Source: DASQZT01 sp963728965 (GTDB taxonomy: Bacteria; Acidobacteriota; Terriglobia; Bryobacterales; Bryobacteraceae). From it: a stretch of 64,000 bases of DNA. The DNA is taken from positions 124,001 through 188,000 of the forward strand of contig CAVSMH010000002.1 in NCBI GenBank assembly GCA_963728965.1, given 5' to 3'. The position numbers and the translations under genes are program-made. Below the pieces are notes generated by a model that searched no databases, had not been told where the DNA came from, and saw nothing but the letters and a program-made list of their open reading frames with translations. Positions 47,808 through 57,067 of this stretch are shown here, piece after piece (position 1 is the stretch's first letter; every line of letters begins with the position of its first letter).

Positions 47808-49517
47808 CTATGCCGACGCTTCCCCCGCCCTCGGGGACGGCATCCGCTCCACCCGCGTAACCAGGATTCCGGTCAGCACCACCACCAGGCAGCCCACCAC
47901 GTTGTACCAAAGGAACGCGAGACTGGTGAAGTACCAGCACGCGAAGATTGCCGTTTCTCCACTGAGCACTCCCCAGAACGCGCCGCGCGCCCGTACGCGC
48001 GGGAAGAAGAAGGCCAGCACGAAAACGCCCAGCATGCCGCCGTAGAAAAACGAGCCCAGCAGGTTCACAGCCTCGATCAGCGAGCCCATCCGCTTTACGT
48101 ACTGCGCCGAGATCACCGCGTAGGTGCCCCAGAATACCGTCGCCGCGCGCGACGCGGTCACCAAATGCTTCTCCGTCCCGCTGGCCCGCACGTGGCGCTG
48201 ATACACGTCGATCACGCTCACCGCTGCCAGCGAATTCATCTCCGAAGAAATGGACGACATGGTGGCGCCCAGAATCACCGCCAGCACCAGGCCGACCAGC
48301 CCCGCGGGCAGATACCGCGTCACGAATGTGAGGAAGATGTAGTTGGTATCGTTGACCTTCCTGCCCCCGGCCTTTTCGATCAGGGAAGCGCCCTCCTGCC
48401 GGGCCGCATCGAGGTCGCGCTGCGCGGCGCCATATTCGGCGAGCGTTTCGCGTCCCATGCCGGCATCCGCCTGTCGCCGCGCCGCCAGGATCCGGTCCGC
48501 CGCGGCCTTCCGGCGCTCGAATGCACCATCGTATTTCCGCGCGATTTCCGGATAGCCGGACGCGGCGGGCGCGGCCTCCAGTCTGCGCAGCTCCGTCGGC
48601 TCAAACAGGATGGGAGGCTTCTGATAGATGTAGAACACGAACACCATCGCCCCGATGAACAGAATGAAGAACTGCATGGGCACCTTGGCGACAGCATTGA
48701 ACAGCAGGCTGAGACGGCTCTGCGCGACCGAACTTCCTGTAAGATATCGCTGCACCTGCGACTGGTCCGTTCCGAAATACGCCAGCGCCAGAAACATTCC
48801 GCCGAAGAGACCGCTCCACAGGTTGTAGCGGTCGTTCCAGTCGAAATGGAGGGTCACGGCATTTAACCGGCCCGCGGCGCCGGCCAGGCTCAGCGCATCG
48901 GAGAATGAAACCCGCGAAGGCAGCAGGTATACCGCGCAGGCGAGCGCCGCTATCAGCCCCAGGGTCATCACCAGCATCTGCTGAAAATGCGACCAGGCAA
49001 TGGCTTTGGCTCCGCCCATGGTGGTGAACGCCACCGCTACTCCGCCCATGATCAGCGTCGTCAGCCAGTCGGGCCAGCCGAAAATCACCGTCAGCACCAC
49101 CGCCGGAGCATACAGTGAAATGCCCAGGGCCAGTCCTCTCTGGATGAGGAAGATGCCGCTCACCAGGGCTCGGGTGCGCGTGTCGAAGCGCTTCTCCAGG
49201 TACTCGTAGGCGGTGAAGACCCGGGCACGGTGGAAGAGCGGCACGGCGGTCACGCAGAGAATCACCATCGCCAGCGGCAGCCCGAAATAGAACTGCACGA
49301 AGCGCATCCCATCCACGTAGGACTGCCCGGTGGTGGAGATGAAGGTGACCGCGCTCGCCTGGGTGGCCATAATGGACAGCGCCATCGCGTGCCACGGCAT
49401 GGTCCGGCCGGCGAGCAGGTAGGCATTGACGTTTTGGCAGCCCCGCCCGCGCCACAGGCCGTACAGCACCACGTAGGACAGCGCCGCGCAAAGAACGAGC
49501 CAGTCAGCAATGCGCAT
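47808..49517 (-). CDS. Sodium:solute symporter (SSS/SGLT family)
   Basis: This 569-residue transporter has about 13 membrane helices. Motifs include MALSIMATQASAVTFISTTG, GTDQSQVQRYLTGSS and LGATMSSISSEMNSLAAVSV (the Na2-site SS pair). A ~90-residue charged, helical insertion (~310-400, with FERRKAAADRILAARRQADA) lies between transmembrane segments, as in SGLT-like transporters of soil bacteria. It probably imports a sugar or sialic-acid-like compound with Na+. The substrate is unknown. Confidence 0.9.
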   Translation of the reverse strand: MRIADWLVLCAALSYVVLYGLWRGRGCQNVNAYLLAGRTMPWHAMALSIMATQASAVTFISTTGQSYVDGMRFVQFYFGLPLAMVILCVTAVPLFHRARVFTAYEYLEKRFDTRTRALVSGIFLIQRGLALGISLYAPAVVLTVIFGWPDWLTTLIMGGVAVAFTTMGGAKAIAWSHFQQMLVMTLGLIAALACAVYLLPSRVSFSDALSLAGAAGRLNAVTLHFDWNDRYNLWSGLFGGMFLALAYFGTDQSQVQRYLTGSSVAQSRLSLLFNAVAKVPMQFFILFIGAMVFVFYIYQKPPILFEPTELRRLEAAPAASGYPEIARKYDGAFERRKAAADRILAARRQADAGMGRETLAEYGAAQRDLDAARQEGASLIEKAGGRKVNDTNYIFLTFVTRYLPAGLVGLVLAVILGATMSSISSEMNSLAAVSVIDVYQRHVRASGTEKHLVTASRAATVFWGTYAVISAQYVKRMGSLIEAVNLLGSFFYGGMLGVFVLAFFFPRVRARGAFWGVLSGETAIFACWYFTSLAFLWYNVVGCLVVVLTGILVTRVERMPSPRAGEASA

Positions 49518-49661
49518 GAGCAGGTTCCGGCAGGGCGCGGGCGGGCGAAATCGCTGTCACGGCGGGTCGTTCTCCTTCGTCCAGAATAGGCTCTTCTGAA
49601 GACGTACGGCGCCGGACAAAGGTATCGCGATTGCCATCTCGAAACGGGGAGGATAGTCATT

Positions 49662-50123
49662 ATGCGTTTGATGATGTTCGCGGCCGCCGGCTTGGGCCTG
49701 GTACTGCAGCTACCGACAGCGGCCCTCGCACAGGACGCCAATCGGGCCGTCGTGGTTACCAAGACCGACGTGCGCGAAATCGTGCGTAGTCTCGCCAGGC
49801 GCACGGACGAGTTCAAAGAGGATTTCGATAAGGCCATCGAGCACAGCCTGATGGATGGAAGCAGGCTGGAGGACCGCGCCAAACACCGCGCGGACGACCT
49901 TCACGATGCTGCCAAGAAGCTGGACGACGTCTTTGGTGACCGAAAAGACAAGAACGATCCGAAGGTTCGCGACCAGGTGGACCGAACCCTTTCCGCCGGC
50001 GCCGATGTCAACCGCATCATGACCGATCACCGCTTCACCGACAAGCTCCAGCGCCAATGGGGGCTCCTGCGTTCCGACCTCAACGCTCTCGCCGCGGTGT
50101 ACGATTTATCGCCGATTCAGTGA
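49662..50123 (+). CDS. Small exported helical protein
   Basis: This 153-residue protein has a signal peptide ending near ALAQ. Its mature part is almost all amphipathic helix, rich in Asp, Lys and Arg (FKEDFDKAIEHSLMDGSRLE, DDVFGDRKDKNDPKVRDQVD). I recall similar acidobacterial proteins without assigned function. GGGGAGGA precedes the ATG by ~9 nt. The 3' end overlaps the convergent activator gene by 7 nt. Confidence 0.72.
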   Translation: MRLMMFAAAGLGLVLQLPTAALAQDANRAVVVTKTDVREIVRSLARRTDEFKEDFDKAIEHSLMDGSRLEDRAKHRADDLHDAAKKLDDVFGDRKDKNDPKVRDQVDRTLSAGADVNRIMTDHRFTDKLQRQWGLLRSDLNALAAVYDLSPIQ

Positions 50124-51616
50124 GTGGGGAAGGCCAGGCAATCGGCGAAGATGTCCTGGAAGCGCGGATCGGAAGCCAGTGGCACATGTTCCGCGCTCCG
50201 GCGAATCGCCGCAATCCGGGCCTCCCGGCCGGATGGATTGAGGATGGCGATCTTCACTCCACGCAAAGACGTATTCCCCGCGGGCTGGATGCGTTGCGTT
50301 TCCATTTCGAGCAGCCCGATGCGGCGGGCGCTTTCGATCTGTACATAGTTTCCGAAGGCGCCTGCCAGGTAGACCGTCTCAATATCAGCCAGGCGGGCTC
50401 CCCAGCGTTCGAGCAAAATCCGTAAGCCGGCCGCGATAGCGCCCTTGGCGAGTTGCAACTCGCGGATATCGCGCTGCGCGAGCCCCACTGCCGGGGTCAA
50501 CTCCAGTTCGCGCCGGCCCCCGCCCAATCGCCCGCTACCCAGAATGGCGCCCAATTCGAGACCCGCTGCCACCGCATCCACCAGGCCGCTGCCGCAGATC
50601 CCGCGAGGCTCGGCGTCGCCAATCGTGCGGCATGCGAACCGGCCTTGGCGTGTCGAGACATGGGCGATGGCCCCCGGAGCCGCGCGCATCCCCATACGAA
50701 TGCGCCCCGCCTCGAAAGCCGGGCCCGCCGCGGTGGACGCGAACAGCAGGCGGCCTGCGTTACCCAGGACAATCTCGCCGTTGGTGCCGAGATCGATGAG
50801 CGCGCCCAGCCCCGGGCCTTCGGCCAGGCGCGTGACGAGGGCGCCGGCGAGCAGATCGCTGCCCACGAATCCTCCCAGGCACGGAAGGAAACGAATGATG
50901 GCGCGCGCAGGCAACTCCCAATTCAGTTCCGCGGGACGGAAGGTGCGCTCGCCGTCGTCGGTCGGGCGAAACGGCACCGCCGCGAGCGGCGAAACATCGA
51001 TTCCGCAGAACAGGTGATGCATGACGGTGTTGCCCGCCAGCATCACGATCGTCACCTCGCCCCGCCGGGGAAAGCGGCCGATGAGAGCGCCCAACGCCTC
51101 GCGGATGCCGTCGGCCAGCGCCGTGGCGCCGCCCTTCACGGCGAATTCGATCCGGCTCATGATGTCCGCGCCGAAGGCCGCCTGCGGGTTGAGCGCGGTC
51201 TCCACCGCCAGTACTTCGCCGCTCGCGAGATCCAACGCCTGCGCCGCAAGGGTGGTCGTACCGAGGTCGATGGCGATGCCCACGCCCAAAGCCGGCTCGA
51301 ACGTCACGGCGGTATCATCGGCCAGCACCGGGGTCTCCCATTGGGCGACCTCGAGCACCAGCGGACCTTCCACGCGGCTACAGCAGGCCAGCCGCCAGCC
51401 GGCAGAGAGCTCGTCCGGCGTGAACACCTGCTCCATCTCCGGAGTCACGGCGATGGCGCCCTCGACCACCCGCACCCGGCACCCGCGGCAGATGCCGGCG
51501 CCCCCGCACGGAAATTCTACGCCGTACGCTGCGAGCCCGGTTTCGAGCGGCGTGCCCGGGGCGGCCTCGAAACTCGCGCCCAGCGGCCGAAGCTCAACCG
51601 GATGCCGCGAGGCCAT
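50117..51616 (-). CDS. Reductive activator of corrinoid proteins (RACo-like)
   Basis: This 499-residue protein has an N-terminal [2Fe-2S] ferredoxin domain (C in PCGGAGICRGCRVRV and LACC), a linker and a C-terminal ASKHA ATPase-like domain of DUF4445 type (IAIDLGTTTLAAQALDLASG, LIDLGTNGEIVLGN, YLAGAFGNYVQIESAR). RACo proteins use ATP to drive reduction of Co(II) to Co(I) in corrinoid proteins that have become oxidised. It is the last gene of the six-gene methyl-transfer operon and overlaps the preceding gene by 23 nt at ATG 51616. Confidence 0.9.
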   Translation of the reverse strand: MASRHPVELRPLGASFEAAPGTPLETGLAAYGVEFPCGGAGICRGCRVRVVEGAIAVTPEMEQVFTPDELSAGWRLACCSRVEGPLVLEVAQWETPVLADDTAVTFEPALGVGIAIDLGTTTLAAQALDLASGEVLAVETALNPQAAFGADIMSRIEFAVKGGATALADGIREALGALIGRFPRRGEVTIVMLAGNTVMHHLFCGIDVSPLAAVPFRPTDDGERTFRPAELNWELPARAIIRFLPCLGGFVGSDLLAGALVTRLAEGPGLGALIDLGTNGEIVLGNAGRLLFASTAAGPAFEAGRIRMGMRAAPGAIAHVSTRQGRFACRTIGDAEPRGICGSGLVDAVAAGLELGAILGSGRLGGGRRELELTPAVGLAQRDIRELQLAKGAIAAGLRILLERWGARLADIETVYLAGAFGNYVQIESARRIGLLEMETQRIQPAGNTSLRGVKIAILNPSGREARIAAIRRSAEHVPLASDPRFQDIFADCLAFPTH

Positions 51617-52625
51617 TGCGGTTCGATCGCGCGTAGCTGGAGGCGGCCAGAAGGTTGGCATCGGGCGTGTACACCGGCACTTCGCATCCCGCTGCCACGA
51701 TGTAGCGCGCGCCGGCCTCCCGATGGCATTGGGCAAAACCCGCTTCGATGGCGCCGGGTGTGCTGTCGCGCATCACCCGCACCGGGTCGAGATTGCCGAG
51801 CAGCACCGGCCGCGGCCCCATCTCGGCGCGGGCTTCGGCGATCGGCGCGAGGAAATCGAGATCGATCATCTCCGCGCCCGTTGCCGCCATGCCGCGATAG
51901 AGCCGCCGGGTTTTTCCGCAGATGTGCAGGCGCACGCGCGCGCCCGCCTCCTGGATCCGCCCCACCAGCGTCCGCTCGTACGGCGCCACGAACTCTTCGT
52001 ACAGGCGCGGTCCGATCAGGGACGCCGCCGCGTCGCCCACGCCGACGATGTCCGCGCCCGCCGCAATCTGGTCGCGCGCGGTCCGGAATTCCATCTCCAC
52101 GGTGAAGGCGAACAAATCGCGCACGAACGCCGGGTCGTCGAAGAAATCCAGCATCAGGTTGTTCAGCCCGCGCAGGTCGGCGCTCATTGCGCAGGGTCCT
52201 TCGACCCAGCCTTCCACCATGCACTCCCGCCCGGCGCGCTCCTTGAGCAGGCGCACTCCCTCCACGCGGTCCAGCAGGCGCGGCGAAGAGGAGAGCGTCG
52301 GGAGGCGGAGCCCAACCAGGCGAGCCTTGTCGGCCAGCAGCGCACGTTCCTCAATCACCGCCGGCGGCTGGTTGTCGAACCATTCCACCGCTCCGCCCAG
52401 GTCGGCCACCTCGCGCGCGGGGTCCGAAATCACCGAAACATGATCGAATCCAAATGTCTCGGCTACCCGAACCTGCGCTTCCGCCAGAACGCGGTGGTCG
52501 GTGACGTAATCGCGGTACTTCCGGCCGATATGCTGCGCGGCGCGCATCATCGTGATGGGCATCGCCGGCACGTGATCCGGCTCGGACCCCGCGAGCAGCG
52601 CGGCGATCCGTTCGCGCCCCGTCAT
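51594..52625 (-). CDS. UroD-family corrinoid methyltransferase, MtaA-like
   Basis: This 343-residue TIM-barrel protein of the uroporphyrinogen decarboxylase family has LHICGKTRRLYRGMAATGAE. The H-x-C motif is where zinc binds in MtaA/MtbA methylcobamide:thiol methyltransferases, and this argues against a heme role. It may move methyl from the corrinoid to an acceptor. ATG 52625 overlaps the DUF1638 stop (ATGA). Confidence 0.87.
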   Translation of the reverse strand: MTGRERIAALLAGSEPDHVPAMPITMMRAAQHIGRKYRDYVTDHRVLAEAQVRVAETFGFDHVSVISDPAREVADLGGAVEWFDNQPPAVIEERALLADKARLVGLRLPTLSSSPRLLDRVEGVRLLKERAGRECMVEGWVEGPCAMSADLRGLNNLMLDFFDDPAFVRDLFAFTVEMEFRTARDQIAAGADIVGVGDAAASLIGPRLYEEFVAPYERTLVGRIQEAGARVRLHICGKTRRLYRGMAATGAEMIDLDFLAPIAEARAEMGPRPVLLGNLDPVRVMRDSTPGAIEAGFAQCHREAGARYIVAAGCEVPVYTPDANLLAASSYARSNRNGLAASG

Positions 52626-53368
52626 GGCGCGGGCTCCTTGTCGATCACGTCGCCATCATAGGTCGCGGTGACGCGCCAGCCCGGCGGCACAACCAAAAAT
52701 TCCTTTTCGGCCCAGCCGCCTGCCAAAAGGCGCTCGAACAGCCCGAGATCGCCGGGAACGCAGTCAAACGCCCACCCCCGCTGCTCGGCTTCATCCCGCG
52801 CCCGTGCCGCGAAGCTGCCGTCGGGCTCGAGTCCGGTGGAGATGTAGGTGAGCTGCCGATAGGTCTTCTGGTACGAGTTCAACTGCTCGAACAGGTACTT
52901 TCCGTTGTCCTCCCCATAGTGCTCGATAAGCTCTTCGAGGGTGTGGCCCGCGCCCGTCCGCACCCGCATCTCCGAGAGCGTCTCCTGGTGCAGGTCTTCG
53001 CCGCGCTCGAGCCATCCCGTCGAGCGGAAATATACGCCCGGGTTGTTCTCGAAGTAGTCCCGATAGCGGTCGCGTCCGCCCATGAGCAGCGCGATACAGT
53101 CGTGGGCCCGCGGAATCACCAGCGGCAGACCGCGGGCGGTGAGCCCAGCCGCGCCGTTGCCGCACAGCGCATACCCGAGCAGGATCGCTTCATAGCGGCC
53201 CACATCGACCCGGTCCACCATCGCCTGGATGCGCTCGCGCATGGTCGCCCCACCCAGATCGTGCAGCCCCTTCGGTAGAAATTCGACGTCCACCTGATGC
53301 GGCGAGCGCGCCACGGCGGCGCACATCTCGCGATACAGCACCTCGCAGGAGATCAGCTTGAACCGCAT
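52622..53368 (-). CDS. DUF1638 protein
   Basis: This 248-residue cytoplasmic protein starts MRFKLISCEVLYREMCAAVA and contains LLGYALCGNGAAGL and PRAHDCIALLMGGRDRYRDY, as in DUF1638. The family occurs mainly beside corrinoid methyltransferase genes, so a role in methyl transfer or corrinoid handling is likely but unproven. Cysteines at C8, C16, C69 and C90 could bind metal. It overlaps both neighbours. Confidence 0.87.
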   Translation of the reverse strand: MRFKLISCEVLYREMCAAVARSPHQVDVEFLPKGLHDLGGATMRERIQAMVDRVDVGRYEAILLGYALCGNGAAGLTARGLPLVIPRAHDCIALLMGGRDRYRDYFENNPGVYFRSTGWLERGEDLHQETLSEMRVRTGAGHTLEELIEHYGEDNGKYLFEQLNSYQKTYRQLTYISTGLEPDGSFAARARDEAEQRGWAFDCVPGDLGLFERLLAGGWAEKEFLVVPPGWRVTATYDGDVIDKEPAP

Positions 53369-54234
53369 AGCCTCGCGATCACTCCACTCGAAGCTCGAAT
53401 GAACTCGGGGCTGGTGCCGCAGCAGCCCCCGAGGAAGTTCGCCCCGGCCTCCACCAGCGCCGGCAAAGACTCCGCGAACGCTTCGGGCGTCGTCCGATAA
53501 ATTGTGCGGCCGTCCTCGACCTCCGGCAGACCGGCATTAGGTTTGATCCACACCGGCAGGGATGTGGCCTCGCGGAGGCGACGGCAGACCGGCACATAAT
53601 CAGCGATGCCCATCCCGCAGTTCGCGCCCACCGCATCCGCGCCTTCCTCCGCCATGCGGCGCGCGGCCGTTTCCGGGGTGGCCCCGGTCATGGTGCGATC
53701 CTTGTTCCGGCCCGTGTCGAACGTAAACGACACCACTACGGTCAGCCCGGTCCGGCGCGCCGCGGCGAGCGCCAGCGCGGCTTCCTCCGGATCGCTCATG
53801 GTTTCGATCAACAGCGCATCGGCCCCGCCTTCGGCCAGTGCCGCCGCCTGTTCTTCAAAGGCCGTCCGTACGTCGTCGCCGGAAATTTCGCCGGCCGCGA
53901 GGACCTTGCCGGTCGGACCCATGGACGCGAAGATGCGGACGCCGGCGCCCGCCGCCTCCCGCGACAGCCACACTCCGGCCCGGTTGATTGCCACCGTGTC
54001 CGATGCCAAACCGTACTCGGCCAGCGTGATGCGGTTGGCGCGGAACGTATTGGTGAGGATTACCTGGCTGCCCGCGGCTACATAGGCCCGTGCCACTTCT
54101 GACACCCGGTCCGGATGCCGCAGGTTCCATGGATCGGGACATTCGCCTGGCGCCAGCCCGCGCTTCTGCAATTCCGTGCCCCAGGCGCCATCGGTGAGCA
54201 CGGGCCCGTGCCCCAACAGGTCAGGCAGCTTCAT
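53353..54234 (-). CDS. Homocysteine S-methyltransferase-like protein
   Basis: This 293-residue barrel starts GPVLTDGAWGTELQKRGLAP and carries the zinc cysteines in VGANCGMG and LGGCCGTSPEF. These activate a thiol for methylation, as in the N-terminal module of MetH. Next to the corrinoid protein it may pass methyl between corrinoid and homocysteine or another thiol. ATG 54234 lies within the end of the corrinoid gene; GTG 54240 is an alternative. Confidence 0.87.
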   Translation of the reverse strand: MKLPDLLGHGPVLTDGAWGTELQKRGLAPGECPDPWNLRHPDRVSEVARAYVAAGSQVILTNTFRANRITLAEYGLASDTVAINRAGVWLSREAAGAGVRIFASMGPTGKVLAAGEISGDDVRTAFEEQAAALAEGGADALLIETMSDPEEAALALAAARRTGLTVVVSFTFDTGRNKDRTMTGATPETAARRMAEEGADAVGANCGMGIADYVPVCRRLREATSLPVWIKPNAGLPEVEDGRTIYRTTPEAFAESLPALVEAGANFLGGCCGTSPEFIRASSGVIARLCGSS

Positions 54235-54859
54235 GGACACCCGCCAGTTTCCGCGCCAACGCGACCGCCGCCGCCGCATTCTCACCGTATCCGTCGGCGC
54301 CAATCTGCTCGGCGAAGCGCTGGGTCACCGGCGCGCCGCCCACCATCACTTTAACCTTTCCGCGTACCCCCGCGGCGGTCAGCGCATCGATAGTCGCTTT
54401 CATCGAAGGCATCGTCACGGTCAGCAGGGCCGACAAACACACCAGGTTCACATTGCGGGACCGGACCGCCTCCACAAAACGGTCGGCGGCCACGTCGGCG
54501 CCCAGATCCACGATCTCGAATCCCGCCCCTTCCAGCATGGCGGCGACGATGTTCTTCCCGATATCGTGCAGGTCGCCCTTCACGGTGCCGATCGCCACCC
54601 GGCCGGCTGGCTGCGCCCCGCTCGCCGCCAGCAGCGGTCGAAGCAGCCCCAGCGAGCTTTTCATGGCCCGCGCCGCTAATAGCAACTCCGGGACGAAGTA
54701 CTCTTCGCATTCGTAGAGCCGTCCGACCTCGTCCATGGCCGGTATCATTTCGCCGTTCACCAGGTCGAGCGCACCGGCCCCCGCCTCGAGCGCCTGCCGT
54801 GTCGCTTCGGCCGCCGCTTTGGCGTTTCCGTTGAGAATTGCGTCGTAAAGTTCAGCCAT
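54221..54859 (-). CDS. Corrinoid (B12-binding) methyltransferase protein
   Basis: This 212-residue protein has an N-terminal helical cap domain (~1-85, B12-binding_2) and a Rossmann B12-binding domain with D-x-H-x2-G in GTVKGDLHDIGKNIV, S in LSALLTVTM and GG in VMVGGAPVT. These match MtaC/MtbC/MtmC-type proteins; His is the lower axial ligand to cobalt. It is the methyl carrier of the operon. Its start overlaps the upstream stop by 8 nt. Confidence 0.94.
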   Translation of the reverse strand: MAELYDAILNGNAKAAAEATRQALEAGAGALDLVNGEMIPAMDEVGRLYECEEYFVPELLLAARAMKSSLGLLRPLLAASGAQPAGRVAIGTVKGDLHDIGKNIVAAMLEGAGFEIVDLGADVAADRFVEAVRSRNVNLVCLSALLTVTMPSMKATIDALTAAGVRGKVKVMVGGAPVTQRFAEQIGADGYGENAAAAVALARKLAGVHEAA

Positions 54860-56120
54860 GCGTAGGTACCCCGTTAAACTCCCGGATGGCGTCCACCATG
54901 GCGGCCAGGTTGGCTACCGGCGTGCCTGCCTGCACATTGTGGATGGAGTTGAACACAAATCCGCCGTTACGCGAGAAGATCTCGCACCGCTCCAGCACCT
55001 GGCGCCGCACCTGATCGGGAGTGCCGAAGGGCAGTGTCTGCTGGGTGTCGACGCCGCCGCCCCAGAAGGTGGCGCGGTCGCCGAAGCTCTCCTTGAGGTG
55101 CTGCGGCTCCATGCCCGCGGCCGAGCATTGCACCGGGTTCAAGATATCGAATCCCGCTTCCAGAAAGGAAGGGATGAAGCGTTCCACCGATCCGCAGGAG
55201 TGCTTAAAGCATCGCCATGCGGTGTGGCGGTGAATCCACCCGTTCAGCTCGCGATAGTACGGAAAATAGAGCTCGCGGAAGGTCGCCACCGAGCAGAAAC
55301 TGGAAGTCTGCGTGCCGAAATCGGTGCCGCACACGAACACCGCGTCCACAGCGTCCCCCACGGCGGCATGGATGCGCGACAGGTTGCCGATGGCGATCTC
55401 GCACTGGCGCTCGAAAACACGGTGGATGAACTCGCGGCGCGTGCGCGTCGACACATACCATTCCGCGACATCCCGAATGCCGCGCGGGCGTTTCAGGAAC
55501 GGCGCTGGAACCAGCGCGATATCGCCGAACGCGGTGCCTCCGAAATTGGCCATCACGGCGCGCCCGGTGGCCGCGGCGCGGCACACTTCCCGCCGAAAAT
55601 ACTCGAGATCGTCATCGGAAACGGGCGCGAACTCTTCCAGGTTGGCCTCCGGGTCGAGCCGCTCGTCATCGATCGGCTCCTGGCGCACGATGGCGTCGAA
55701 GAAGTACCCGTTGCGCGGCATGCGGCCGCTGGGCGCGGCCGTGACATCGCCTTCGGGATAGATCAGCGTGTCGCCCCGGTTGTCCACGGTGACCCGGAAG
55801 TCTTCGGAGACCAGCACCTCCAAACCGTCGGGCATGCGAAACGGCTTCCAACCGCGGTTCGGAAAACCGAACATGGTTCTCGGCGGAAAAACGCCTTCCA
55901 CGTCGAGCCCCATGGCGGCCTGTAAATCGTCCTCAACCACCCCCAGCATTTGGTAGGGCTCGTGCACCTTGACGGGATGCCGTTCCAGGCCGTAGTAATC
56001 GCGCAGGTTAGCGACGCAGCTCGCGTGGATGCCGGTCGTTCCGGTGCTGCCGAAGTCCACCGGCACCCGGTCGGGCTGCCGGTGCGACAGAGCGGAGAGG
56101 ATCCGGTCTCTGGAGGTCAT
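54852..56120 (-). CDS. UroD-family methyltransferase, first gene of the corrinoid operon
   Basis: This 422-residue UroD-like protein starts MTSRDRILSALSHRQPDRVP and has WRCFKHSCGSVERFIPSFLE (H-x2-C, possible zinc) and DILNPVQCSAAGMEPQHLKE. Long UroD-like proteins of this type act as substrate:corrinoid methyltransferases on methylated or methoxylated compounds. This is the probable MT-I component; the substrate is unknown. A short dyad TTTAGCTAAA (56136-56145) lies 16 nt upstream. Confidence 0.87.
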   Translation of the reverse strand: MTSRDRILSALSHRQPDRVPVDFGSTGTTGIHASCVANLRDYYGLERHPVKVHEPYQMLGVVEDDLQAAMGLDVEGVFPPRTMFGFPNRGWKPFRMPDGLEVLVSEDFRVTVDNRGDTLIYPEGDVTAAPSGRMPRNGYFFDAIVRQEPIDDERLDPEANLEEFAPVSDDDLEYFRREVCRAAATGRAVMANFGGTAFGDIALVPAPFLKRPRGIRDVAEWYVSTRTRREFIHRVFERQCEIAIGNLSRIHAAVGDAVDAVFVCGTDFGTQTSSFCSVATFRELYFPYYRELNGWIHRHTAWRCFKHSCGSVERFIPSFLEAGFDILNPVQCSAAGMEPQHLKESFGDRATFWGGGVDTQQTLPFGTPDQVRRQVLERCEIFSRNGGFVFNSIHNVQAGTPVANLAAMVDAIREFNGVPTHG

Positions 56121-56255
56121 GATGGCTCAAGCTATTTTAGCTAAAGGTATCCGGAATGTCCGAAGGTTTTCAAACTCCCGGAAGGTTCCGGCCGGCCTCC
56201 AGATCGCGGTCGTTGCCGTGGCACAGCCTCGCCGGGCAGCATAATAGCAGGATAG

Positions 56256-57026
56256 ATGATGGCAGCCATCACCCGGGCGGTGAGTCCGGCGATGAACCGT
56301 TGCGAGCTGACGTTCCTGCCGCGGCGGTCGATCGATATCGCAAAGGCGGGAGAGCAGCACCGCCGCTACGAGGACTGTCTGCGCCGATTGGGAGTGCGGG
56401 TGATCTCCCTGCCGCCGGAGGCGGACCTGCCGGACGCGGCCTTCGTGGAGGACCCCGCGGTGGTGCTGGAAGGCGTGGCGGTGATCGCCAGGATGGGCGC
56501 GGCCTCCCGGCGGAGAGAGGCGGAGAGCCTGGCGGCGGCGCTGGCATCGTTCCGTCCCCTGCGCTGGATGGCGGCGCCGGCCATGCTGGAGGGCGGCGAT
56601 GTAATCCGGGTGGGCACCCGGCTATGGGTGGGCCGGTCGCGACGCAGCAACGCCGAGGGGATCAGACAACTGGGGGCACTGGTCAATCCGTTCGGGTATT
56701 CGGTGGAAGCGGTCGAGGTGCGTGGATGCATGCACCTGAAGACCGGCTGCTGCTACCTGGGGGAGGGCCGCATGCTCGCGAACCGCGGTTGGATTGATGC
56801 CGCTGCGCTCGGAGGGTTCGAAATCTGGGAGGTGCCGAAGGAGGAGCCCTGGGGGGCGAACGTGCTGGTTGTGGGGGAAACGGTATTGGTTCCGGAATCG
56901 GCCCCGCGAACGCGGCGGCTTTTGGAGAGCCGGGGAATGCGGGTGGAAGAGGTCGAGATAGGGGAATTGATGAAGGCCGAGGCGGGACTGACCTGTTTGA
57001 GCCTCCTGTTTGCGACGGCCGATTAA
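56256..57026 (+). CDS. Dimethylargininase/amidinotransferase-like hydrolase
   Basis: This 256-residue pentein-fold protein has FVEDPAVVLEGVAVIARMGA, LEGGDVIRVGTRLWVGRSRR, the His in RGCMHLKTGCCYLG and the catalytic Cys near the end (AGLTCLSLLF). These are the Glu/His/Cys positions of DDAH, which hydrolyses methylated arginines to citrulline and a methylamine. The start may be ATG 56256 or 56259. It is divergent from the corrinoid operon; a link through methylamine is speculative. Confidence 0.88.
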   Translation: MMAAITRAVSPAMNRCELTFLPRRSIDIAKAGEQHRRYEDCLRRLGVRVISLPPEADLPDAAFVEDPAVVLEGVAVIARMGAASRRREAESLAAALASFRPLRWMAAPAMLEGGDVIRVGTRLWVGRSRRSNAEGIRQLGALVNPFGYSVEAVEVRGCMHLKTGCCYLGEGRMLANRGWIDAAALGGFEIWEVPKEEPWGANVLVVGETVLVPESAPRTRRLLESRGMRVEEVEIGELMKAEAGLTCLSLLFATAD

Positions 57027-57067
57027 AGATCGCCGCACGCCGGCCGATAAGGCGCTAAGAGGATGAT

